NCBI GenBank assembly: GCA_965200825.1
Contig: OZ241385.1
Coordinates: forward strand, 434,001 to 498,000
Length of the DNA stretch: 64,000 nt
From: Bin80 sp026709335
Lineage (GTDB): Bacteria > Bacteroidota > Rhodothermia > Rhodothermales > Bin80
Direction: 5' to 3'
The notes beneath the pieces are model-generated. The model searched no databases. It had not been told where the DNA came from and saw nothing but the letters and a program-made list of their open reading frames with translations. Every line of letters begins with the position of its first letter. The stretch's first letter is position 1. Both the position numbers and the translations under genes were made by a program. Below are positions 52,791 through 59,989 of this stretch, one piece after another.

Positions 52791-53131
52791 GGGCTTAGGG
52801 GAGGGAATTCGTCCAAGTCTGCAGAATAGGCAGAGATCAGATTCATGGGCTGCAGTCCAAAAACAATTTCTACGGGTGTTGGAGCAACCTCGTAGTTACG
52901 ACTCAGAAAAGTAGTATAAGAGATAAATATCAGGGTGAGAAGTACACTTGCCAGTGCAACGGGTTTGAAAGCAAACCAGAGTGCCTGGAAAAAATATTCA
53001 TCCGATCGATTAAGAGTCTGAATCCGTCGCATAATTCGATCGGTGAGGAACGGCTTCAGGTTGGATTCAGAACTTATTTCTGTAGTTTCATGAAGTAGCG
53101 TTTGTAAGTGTTGATCCGTCATATATGGCAT
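52787..53131 (-). CDS. anti-sigma factor-like membrane protein
   Basis: A 114-residue protein with a cytoplasmic N-terminal part (LKPFLTDRIMRRIQTLNRS), one membrane helix (PVALASVLLTLIFISYTTFL) and a short periplasmic tail. The location directly behind an ECF sigma-factor gene, the single-pass topology and the helix-rich N-terminus fit an anti-sigma factor, although no ZAS zinc motif (HxxxCxxC) is present. It is 34 bp from the sigma gene and overlaps the next gene by 4 bp. Assignment is mainly contextual. Confidence 0.65.
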   Translation of the reverse strand: MPYMTDQHLQTLLHETTEISSESNLKPFLTDRIMRRIQTLNRSDEYFFQALWFAFKPVALASVLLTLIFISYTTFLSRNYEVAPTPVEIVFGLQPMNLISAYSADLDEFPPLSP

Positions 53132-53165
53132 GTAAGCGTTCGTTTGGTTACGTTAATTCACTTAA

Positions 53166-53729
53166 TTACATTTCCTGTTCAAGGACAGGAGATATGATAT
53201 CACGCAGATGTGCAGTTGCCCGGCTGAGCCTGGATAGAACGGTTCCTTCTGCAATGTTAAGGATCTTGGCGGCTTCCGATGTTGAATATCCATCAATTAA
53301 TCTGAGTACAATGACGGCACGATGATGAGGCTTAAGCCTGCTTATAGCTGATTGTATGAGTTGGATTCGATCAAATCGATCAAATTGCGTGTCCTCGATT
53401 TGCGGTTCTGGATAGGAGGACGCATGATCCCGGCTGAGAAACATGATACTCCGACGTTTTCTTCGTCGCAGAATATCAAGAGATCTGTTAATCGCAATTC
53501 GTGTGAGATAGGTTTTGCATGTAGCATCTCCGCGAAACCTGTCAAGCGTTTGATAAAACCGGATAAATACTTCCTGGACCACATCATCAACGTCGGGATC
53601 ATTTCCAAGCATTCCAGAGACGGTACGGGCCACCGACAATTTATGACGTTCCACCAGTTCACGGAATGCATTCTGATCTCCATTTCGTGCACGATCAAGG
53701 AAGGGTTGATCTGAGCGAGTGTGGGCCAC
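53166..53729 (-). CDS. ECF-family RNA polymerase sigma factor
   Basis: A 187-residue sigma-70 family protein of the ECF (RpoE-like) class. Region 2 is seen in NDPDVDDVVQEVFIRFYQTL (with the DDVVQEVF signature) and FRGDATCKTYLTRIAINRSL, and region 4 in RLKPHHRAVIVLRLIDGYST and SEAAKILNIAEGTVLSRLSR. There is no region 1 or 3. It should direct transcription of an envelope-stress regulon, likely including its own operon. It is followed by an anti-sigma-like membrane protein, a CpxP-like protein and MacAB-type efflux genes in the same direction. A possible longer start right of 53729 was not preferred. Confidence 0.92.
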   Translation of the reverse strand: MAHTRSDQPFLDRARNGDQNAFRELVERHKLSVARTVSGMLGNDPDVDDVVQEVFIRFYQTLDRFRGDATCKTYLTRIAINRSLDILRRRKRRSIMFLSRDHASSYPEPQIEDTQFDRFDRIQLIQSAISRLKPHHRAVIVLRLIDGYSTSEAAKILNIAEGTVLSRLSRATAHLRDIISPVLEQEM

Positions 53730-53842
53730 TTTTGTAGGACTAAGTATAATTGTTCATGTTTCATCAAATCGAGGTAGATCAATTATCCCCTTCAGTGTAC
53801 CGGTATAGTTGATCGATGTTGGATCAATTAAAAGCATTGGAA

Positions 53843-54256
53843 TCAATTTTGACGGCCTCTGCGGCGCATTTGTGTTTTTCGGTCAGAGTTTTGACGTTCA
53901 ATGAATCTCCGATACCGATTCATTTGCTCAGGTGACAGGAATACTCCCAATGCTATTTCCGTTTCTTTATTGATTTTTTGGCGTTCAGCACGAATCATTT
54001 GGAATTGTTCACGGCCACCGTTCCGCTCAGGTCGAAGTTCTCTCAACGATTCTAATCGGTCTGAAAAAATAGCTCGTACCACTGGAATCTGATCTTCTGT
54101 CAGTTCAAGAAGAAAAATCAGCGAATCAATCCGGGCTTCTTGTAGCTCGGGTGAATCACCCAGGCCACGAGGGCCTCGCTGTGCAGAACTGAGCTGAACA
54201 AACAGGAGTCCACTCAGGAGTAACCCAGAAAATGAAAAACAGAATGTAAGACGCAT
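53843..54256 (-). CDS. exported LTxxQ/Spy-like protein
   Basis: A 137-residue exported protein with a signal peptide (FSGLLLSGLLFVQLSSA, cleavage before QRGP). The mature part is helical and very Arg/Glu/Gln-rich, with ELTEDQIPVVRAIFSDRLES and VFLSPEQMNRYRRFI as two LTxxQ-like motifs, as in Spy/CpxP periplasmic chaperones. It lies 113 bp upstream of the sigma-factor gene on the same strand, so it may be the first gene or a target of that regulon. Together with the CpxP-like protein at 52356 the module has two such proteins. The exact activity is unknown. Confidence 0.75.
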   Translation of the reverse strand: MRLTFCFSFSGLLLSGLLFVQLSSAQRGPRGLGDSPELQEARIDSLIFLLELTEDQIPVVRAIFSDRLESLRELRPERNGGREQFQMIRAERQKINKETEIALGVFLSPEQMNRYRRFIERQNSDRKTQMRRRGRQN

Positions 54257-54426
54257 AAGACACAGTTGTTTGGTTGTACTACAGATAATAGACGTTTGAC
54301 TGGGAAAAATATTCCAGATATCATTCTTGGGAAATCATATTACTATTTTCTTGTATCAGTAGCACAACGAATCACTTACTTTGTCGTAATTTTCGGGTTA
54401 ATCAGTTCACAAAGGCTAAAAATGGT

Positions 54427-55620
54427 ATGACATACAAAGGGACAATAGGAATTCTTACAGGTGGTGGTGATGTGCCGGGATTGAATCCGGCCATTCGCGC
54501 CGTCACCATTCGTGCATTGCGAGAAGGGTACAAGGTGCTTGGAATCAAGCGTGGGTGGGCAGGTCTGGTTGATCTGATTCAAGATCCCGATGCGGATAAT
54601 TCAGAAAATGTGGAAGAACTCGGAGAATCTGTTGTAAATGCCGCAGCGCGGAGTGGAGGGACGTTTCTGCATAGCTCTCGTACTCGACCAAGCCATCTTC
54701 CGCAACTCAATCTGCCAGCACATCTTCGAGATCAATTCACCGAAGATGTGAACGATGTCACTTCCGCGGTTCTTTCAAATATTGAATATCTAGGGATTGA
54801 CTATCTGGTCCCAATCGGAGGAGATGATACTCTGAGCTATGGCTATCGTCTCCATAAAGAGGGAGTAAAGGTCGTGGCAATCCCCAAGACTATGGACAAT
54901 GATGTGCCCGGCACCGATTATTGTATTGGGTTTGGTACTTGTGTAACCAGAACTATTGAACTGGCCAATACATTGCGGACATCTGCTGGATCACACGAGC
55001 GCTTTCTAGTGATTGAAGTTTTTGGACGCTATGCGGGATACTCAGCCTTGTTGCCGGCAATGGCAGGTGCAGCGGATCGCTGTGTGATCCCGGAAACTGA
55101 TTTTGATGTAGATCAATTGACGAAGTTGATGGTCGATGATCGAAATCGGAACCCTAGCCGCTACTCGGTAGTGTTGGTCTCTGAGGGGGCAAAAATAAAA
55201 GGAGATAAGCAGATGTCCTTTCTGGGGTCTGAAAAAGATCAATATGGACATGCCAAACTTGGTGGGATTGGGAATCGGGTAGGAGAAGAATTAAAGAGGC
55301 GCTCCCCCAAGTATAATGATGGAAAGCGTATCAATGTGGTGAATCAGCGATTGGGGTACTTGGTTCGCTGTGGAGCACCAGATGCGTTAGATTGCATTGT
55401 TCCTATGACATACGGAAATTTGGCATTGGATCTCATCCTGAAGGGTATTTCCGGCCGTCTTGTGAATATCCGTAATGGGATATATGGAAATATTTCGATG
55501 GAGGTGATTAATGGGCCACACAAAGTGGTGGATGTAGAAAAATTCTACAATGAAGACCGACTTCGCCCCAATTTCAAGGATCTCCAAGATGCCCCTCTTT
55601 TCATTATGAACTCTGACTGA
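54427..55620 (+). CDS. pfkA: 6-phosphofructokinase, probably PPi-dependent
   Basis: Phosphorylates fructose 6-phosphate in glycolysis. The 397-residue protein contains TGGGDVPGLN at the N-terminus, PIGGDDTLSYGYRL (residues 129-142) and the catalytic IPKTMDND (152-159). In ATP-dependent enzymes the corresponding positions are GGDGS and PGT; here Asp134 and Lys154 replace the two glycines, which is the established signature of pyrophosphate as phosphoryl donor. Length is longer than the bacterial ATP enzyme (about 320 aa), again like PPi forms. The assignment of donor is by residue pattern. A hairpin terminator follows. Confidence 0.92.
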   Translation: MTYKGTIGILTGGGDVPGLNPAIRAVTIRALREGYKVLGIKRGWAGLVDLIQDPDADNSENVEELGESVVNAAARSGGTFLHSSRTRPSHLPQLNLPAHLRDQFTEDVNDVTSAVLSNIEYLGIDYLVPIGGDDTLSYGYRLHKEGVKVVAIPKTMDNDVPGTDYCIGFGTCVTRTIELANTLRTSAGSHERFLVIEVFGRYAGYSALLPAMAGAADRCVIPETDFDVDQLTKLMVDDRNRNPSRYSVVLVSEGAKIKGDKQMSFLGSEKDQYGHAKLGGIGNRVGEELKRRSPKYNDGKRINVVNQRLGYLVRCGAPDALDCIVPMTYGNLALDLILKGISGRLVNIRNGIYGNISMEVINGPHKVVDVEKFYNEDRLRPNFKDLQDAPLFIMNSD

Positions 55621-55701
55621 TTTGCTTTCAGGCACGTTCTGTTTGGAGTATGCCACCTGGTTTCGGAGGCAGATAGTCGTTTGGAGATTTGACGATAACA
55701 C

Positions 55702-55739
55702 AAGGTCCTTGATGCAACAGAATCTGCATCAAGGACCTT
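55702..55739 (+). terminator. hairpin terminator after pfk
   Basis: Perfect 15-bp stem AAGGTCCTTGATGCA / TGCATCAAGGACCTT with an 8-base loop, 82 bp after the stop. The T run is weak (GTGGTTTAGTT), so termination may be partial. Confidence 0.65.
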
Positions 55740-55831
55740 GTGGTTTAGTTATCTACTCATTCGGTAGAATATTATCAATAATACCCTCATTTTCTTAATT
55801 ATTTTTCTATTTTCAATTATTTTCTTAAATT

Positions 55832-55861
55832 ATTAAGGTATAACATTACTTTTACCTTAAT
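55832..55861. promoter_or_regulatory. palindromic operator candidate upstream of amtB
   Basis: ATTAAGGTA (55832-55840) and TACCTTAAT (55853-55861) form a perfect 9-bp inverted repeat with a 12-base spacer, ending 13 bp before the amtB ATG in a very AT-rich region. Position suggests binding of a nitrogen regulator or an mRNA leader structure covering the start region. Confidence 0.5.
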
Positions 55862-55874
55862 TAATCTGGAAAAT

Positions 55875-57224
55875 ATGCGAAATAAAAATATTGTTGCACT
55901 CGTGGGATTCGGTTTTTTTACGCCCATTGTGGCATTTGCACAGGAAGCGGAAGCTGTAGCTCCGATCAGTGGAGCAGATACTGGATGGCTACTTATCTCA
56001 ACTGCGCTGGTTCTGCTAATGACCCCCGCGTTGGCATTTTTCTATGGGGGGCTTGTACGCTCCAAGAATGCGCTTAACACTATGATGATGAGTTTCGTGG
56101 CACTCGGGGTGTCCGGGACCTTATGGGCGATTGCAGGTTATTCGATTGCCTTCGGTGGTGGGAATGCCTGGTTTGGTGATTTCTCAATGGCTTTTCTCTC
56201 AGGGATTGGCCTTGATGCCAATGGTTCAATTCCAGATTTACTTTTTGTAGGGTTTCAGGGAACGTTTGCAATTATTACTGCTGCACTGATCTCCGGTGCC
56301 GTTGTAGAACGAATGAGATTTACTCCCTATATCCTGTTCATAGGGCTCTGGGGACTCATCGTATATGCTCCCATTTGTCATTGGGTTTGGGGTGGTGGTT
56401 GGCTTGGTAGTTTGGGTGCTTTGGACTTTGCAGGTGGAGCGGTCGTTCATGTAAATGCAGGAATAGCAGCTGTGATCGCAGCCAAGGTATTGGGGCCTCG
56501 TAAAGATTATGGACGAGAAGCACTCCTGCCTCACAATGTCCCATTTGTACTTCTTGGAGCGGGTTTGCTCTGGTTTGGATGGTTTGGATTTAACGGAGGC
56601 AGTGCATTGGCTGCCGATGGAATTGCAGCATTAGCTTTGGTCAATACACTACTTGCTCCGGCTGCAGGAGTCTTTGTTTGGACTCTTCTGGATCATTTTA
56701 CTACAGGGAAAATCACGGCAGTTGGCATTGCTACTGGTATTGTTGTAGGTCTAGTCGCAATTACACCAGCCGCAGGATTCGTAAGCCCCATAGGAGCATT
56801 AATCCTTGGGGCAATTGGAGTAATTCCCAGTTACTTCATTATCAAATGGCGCACGAAAACGAGTCTTGATGATTCTCTGGATGTGTTTGCTGCCCACGGG
56901 ATGGGAGGAATTATGGGTGCCTTACTCACTGGAATGCTTGCAGCGCCCGCATTTACAGCGAATGACCCAGGCTTGTTTTTCACTGGAAATTTTGGGCAGC
57001 TCGGGATTCAAGCCTTATCAATTGGTGCAGTTGCAGTGTACAGTGGAGTTCTGACCTATATCATCCTCAAGGTAGTTGGGTTAATCACCAAGCTTCGTGC
57101 AGAATCTTCGGATGAAGGAATCGGAATGGACCTTGTGGCACATGGAGAAGAAGCTTATGCAACGGGTGAAGGAGCAGTGCTGTTGAATAAAAATGAGGCT
57201 CCGGCACATGTTAACGGTTTATAA
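55875..57224 (+). CDS. amtB: ammonium transporter AmtB
   Basis: Inner-membrane trimeric channel that takes up ammonium/ammonia. The 449-residue protein has a cleavable-looking N-terminal signal (VALVGFGFFTPIVAFAQ), then eleven membrane helices. Hallmarks are ALAFFYGGLVRSKNALNTMM, the first pore His in GGAVVHVNAGIAAV near residue 192, WFGFNGGSALAADG and the second pore His in DVFAAHGMGGIMGALL near residue 340. The C-terminal cytoplasmic tail (SSDEGIGMDLVAHGEEAY) is the GlnK-binding segment. glnK follows after 24 bp, so regulation by P-II blocking is expected. A palindrome precedes the gene. Confidence 0.96.
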   Translation: MRNKNIVALVGFGFFTPIVAFAQEAEAVAPISGADTGWLLISTALVLLMTPALAFFYGGLVRSKNALNTMMMSFVALGVSGTLWAIAGYSIAFGGGNAWFGDFSMAFLSGIGLDANGSIPDLLFVGFQGTFAIITAALISGAVVERMRFTPYILFIGLWGLIVYAPICHWVWGGGWLGSLGALDFAGGAVVHVNAGIAAVIAAKVLGPRKDYGREALLPHNVPFVLLGAGLLWFGWFGFNGGSALAADGIAALALVNTLLAPAAGVFVWTLLDHFTTGKITAVGIATGIVVGLVAITPAAGFVSPIGALILGAIGVIPSYFIIKWRTKTSLDDSLDVFAAHGMGGIMGALLTGMLAAPAFTANDPGLFFTGNFGQLGIQALSIGAVAVYSGVLTYIILKVVGLITKLRAESSDEGIGMDLVAHGEEAYATGEGAVLLNKNEAPAHVNGL

Positions 57225-57248
57225 AATCAACTAACCAGGATTAGACAA

Positions 57249-57599
57249 ATGAAACTCGTAAAAGCAATCATTCGGCCGTCCAAACTTCCTGATGTACTTC
57301 GAGCTCTCTATGCAGCAGAAATAACAGGGCTGACAGTTTCCAATGTTCGAGGTCATGGTGGTGAAGTTGAGGTAGTCGAAACGTATCGTGGAACCACAGC
57401 GAAGATGGAGTTGAGAGAAAAGGTGATGATTGAGATAGGTGTTTCAGACAGCTTCGTAGATACTGCTGTCGAGGCAATCTGTAACAGCGCTGCCACAGGC
57501 AGTGTCGGTGACGGGAAAATATTCGTGTTGCCGGTTGAACGTATCATTCGTGTTCGAACCGGAGAAGAGGATATGGCAGCAGTGACTCCCATACGTTGA
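57249..57599 (+). CDS. glnK: P-II family nitrogen regulatory protein GlnK
   Basis: A 116-residue trimeric P-II protein that senses ATP/ADP and 2-oxoglutarate and blocks AmtB. Seen are MKLVKAIIRPSKLPDVLRAL, the T-loop region VRGHGGEVEVVETYRGTTAK, and the C-terminal signature GDGKIFVLPVERIIRVRTGE. The T-loop lacks the uridylylated Tyr51 (YRGAEY of E. coli is YRGTTA here), so control should be by effector binding rather than uridylylation. A strong terminator follows. The gene is in an operon with amtB. Confidence 0.95.
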   Translation: MKLVKAIIRPSKLPDVLRALYAAEITGLTVSNVRGHGGEVEVVETYRGTTAKMELREKVMIEIGVSDSFVDTAVEAICNSAATGSVGDGKIFVLPVERIIRVRTGEEDMAAVTPIR

Positions 57600-57640
57600 C
57601 CGGGGCATTTGCTGGGTTCATATACATCAGTGATGACTCG

Positions 57641-57685
57641 ATCGGGTTACCATGAAAAATGACTTCATGGTAACCCGATTTTTTT
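57641..57685 (+). terminator. strong rho-independent terminator after glnK
   Basis: Perfect 16-bp stem ATCGGGTTACCATGAA / TTCATGGTAACCCGAT with a 7-base loop, then a run of T. Ends the amtB-glnK operon. Confidence 0.92.
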
Positions 57686-57861
57686 GGCCAATCATGATTT
57701 ACTGATCTTTAATACAATGTAATTGAGAGTTCCAAGAGTGAATTCTCAAGATCGATTAGATTGAATGCATTTTTGGGATCCCCAATCCATGATCATAGTA
57801 AAGCAGAATTCATGACGTTCGTCAGTTACGATTGCAAATTTGATTTCGGAGCACTTGTTCT

Positions 57862-58413
57862 ATGGATACGACATATTGGATCAGTCTCATCGTTGGAGGG
57901 GTATTCGTATTGCTATCCTTGATTGGCGGAGGAGACTCAGATCTGGATACAGAAATAGACTCAGATCTAGATGCGGATGTTAGCTCTGAATCCGATATTG
58001 GCACAGGTTGGGTAGATCTGTTTTCGGTACGTACGATATTTCTCTTTGCAGCCTTTTTTGGGTTGTGTGGAGTATTGCTTCCCCTTGCAGGATTGGGGGA
58101 GGGTGCACGTTTGCTCGCTTCCCTGACACTTGGGTTAGTTATTGGAATAGGGGGAAATTATCTGATCAAACGAGTTGGATATGCGCATATTTCGAGCGAA
58201 GTAACTTCCGCAGAGCTAAAGGGAAGAACAGCCAAGGTAGTCATTCCTTTTGATAGTTTGGATGTAGGAAAAATTGTTCTGGTTACGAAGGGGCAACGTA
58301 TTCAGTTCAAGGCTCGTAGTTTTGAAGCGATTGAAGACGTATATGCAGAAGGTGAAGAGGTTATAATCGTTCGCATGCAGGGAGCAGTTGCCGAAGTTCT
58401 GAAGGCACAGTAG
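57862..58413 (+). CDS. NfeD-like membrane protein
   Basis: A 183-residue protein of the short NfeD type that accompanies flotillins. It has an N-terminal membrane helix (WISLIVGGVFVLLSLIGGGD), a strikingly acidic loop (DSDLDTEIDSDLDADVSSES), two further helices (IFLFAAFFGLCGVLLPLAG, LLASLTLGLVIGIGGNYLI) and a C-terminal OB-fold (SAELKGRTAKVVIPFDSLD through VRMQGAVAEVLKAQ). It lacks the serine-protease domain of long NfeD proteins. The flotillin-like gene follows 232 bp later, and together they probably form a membrane microdomain unit. Confidence 0.82.
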   Translation: MDTTYWISLIVGGVFVLLSLIGGGDSDLDTEIDSDLDADVSSESDIGTGWVDLFSVRTIFLFAAFFGLCGVLLPLAGLGEGARLLASLTLGLVIGIGGNYLIKRVGYAHISSEVTSAELKGRTAKVVIPFDSLDVGKIVLVTKGQRIQFKARSFEAIEDVYAEGEEVIIVRMQGAVAEVLKAQ

Positions 58414-58645
58414 ATGTGTCTAACATCGGCTGGGGAAAACACAACAGATTGTATAATTTTTTGATGAGAGTTGTCAAAGGCGTTACGCCTTGATAATGTA
58501 GGATGTATGAGTAGAACTGATTTTCAATACACTTCGTTTGCAGTAATGGCAGATAATGTAAATTCTTGTCTTTTGGAACAGAATTTGCATTTTTGTAAAC
58601 AGTCAATCTGCAAATTAACTCACATTATAAAGAGCTAAAGCTTCA

Positions 58646-59905
58646 ATGGATACTGGATTTATCGTTATTGTTAGTGGAGTCCTAGTGACAGCAATACTAG
58701 TTGTATTTGGTATTGTACGGGCAAATCTCAAAATTTGTCAACCCAACGAGGTGCTCATTTTCAGTGGGCGCCGGCGCAAAATGAGTGACGGAACCATTGT
58801 AGGTTATCGGTTCATCAAGGGAGGACGTGGGTTCAGGATCCCCATTCTGGAACAGGTTGATCGCATTCATCTGAATACTATTCCTCTAGATTTGACTGTC
58901 CAAAATGCCTATTCAAAAGGGGGAATTCCGCTTACTGTACGGGCGATCGCCAATGTGAAGGTTGCATCAAACGAATCGGAGCTCGCCAATGCTGTTGAAA
59001 GGCTTCTGGGGAAAAATCCTCATGAAATTCAAATGATTGCAAAAGAAACCTTAGAGGGAAACCTTCGCGGAGTATTAGCAACACTCACTCCGGAAGAGGT
59101 GAATGAGGATCGGTTAAAATTTGCGAAAGAGCTCTTGGCCGAGGCAGACAATGACTTGAGCAATTTGGGATTACAGCTCGACACGATGAAGATTCAGAGT
59201 GTTGAAGATGATGCAGGCTATCTTGATGCTATCGGACGTCAACAATCCGCTCATATCATTGCTGCAGCCCGGATTGCCGAGGCAGAAAAACGTGAACAGG
59301 CACGATTGGCAGAGACGAATGCAGACAAGAAGATTGAGCAGGCAGAGAATGAGTTACGTATTCTGAAAGCGCAATTGTCTGCCAAGAGTGCAGCAGAGGA
59401 GGCTCGAATCGAGGTTGCAGCAGAAGTTTCTGCAGCTCAGGCACGGCAACAACTTGCAATGGAAGAGATCAAGCTTTCGGAAAAAAAGCAGCGTGCCAAC
59501 GTGATTGTATCCGCCGAGGCTGAGCGCCAGGCAAAAGAAGAAATTGCCAAGGGAAATGCGGCTCGAATTTTTGAAGATGGACGGGCCGAAGTTGAGGTGT
59601 TACGTCAGAAACTCGAGCTATGGAAAGAGGCAGGGCCAAATGCAGAACGACTGTTCTTGATTCAGATGCTACCGGATATACTCAGCCAGGTAGTGCAGAC
59701 GGTTGACAATCTTTCTATTGATAAATTAACAGTGGTGGACAGTGGAAGTGGCAAAGGCATCCCGTCTGTTTTTCACCAAATTGCTGGATCCACTCCCGCC
59801 CTTCTGGAAAGCCTGAAAGCGTCAACAGGGATTGATATTGCGCATATGCTGAGCGAGGTTTCAGTCAATGATCAAGATAATGCACTGGATAATCAAGCAG
59901 GTTGA
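58646..59905 (+). CDS. flotillin-like SPFH-domain protein
   Basis: A 419-residue membrane scaffold of the flotillin family. An N-terminal membrane segment (IVIVSGVLVTAILVVFGIV) is followed by the SPFH/band-7 domain (GGRGFRIPILEQVDRIHLNT through TLEGNLRGVLATLTPEEV) and a coiled coil with Glu-Ala repeats (AAARIAEAEKREQARLAETN, SAKSAAEEARIEVAAEVSAA), ending in a C-terminal assembly region (LFLIQMLPDILSQVVQTVDN). Flotillins oligomerise in membrane microdomains. The neighbouring NfeD-like protein is the usual partner. Length and domains are complete. Confidence 0.93.
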   Translation: MDTGFIVIVSGVLVTAILVVFGIVRANLKICQPNEVLIFSGRRRKMSDGTIVGYRFIKGGRGFRIPILEQVDRIHLNTIPLDLTVQNAYSKGGIPLTVRAIANVKVASNESELANAVERLLGKNPHEIQMIAKETLEGNLRGVLATLTPEEVNEDRLKFAKELLAEADNDLSNLGLQLDTMKIQSVEDDAGYLDAIGRQQSAHIIAAARIAEAEKREQARLAETNADKKIEQAENELRILKAQLSAKSAAEEARIEVAAEVSAAQARQQLAMEEIKLSEKKQRANVIVSAEAERQAKEEIAKGNAARIFEDGRAEVEVLRQKLELWKEAGPNAERLFLIQMLPDILSQVVQTVDNLSIDKLTVVDSGSGKGIPSVFHQIAGSTPALLESLKASTGIDIAHMLSEVSVNDQDNALDNQAG

Positions 59906-59989
59906 TCAGCAATTTCAAGCAGGTTCATGGAGCCATGAAGATTGCTAGGATCCGAAAGGTCATCCCTAACCCGGTGTACTTTAAATAGA

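Noticed and set aside
58470..58495. Small inverted repeat (AAGGCG-TTA-CGCCTT) between nfeD and the flotillin gene as terminator
   Set aside because: The stem is short and there is no T run after it, so the two genes may still be co-transcribed.
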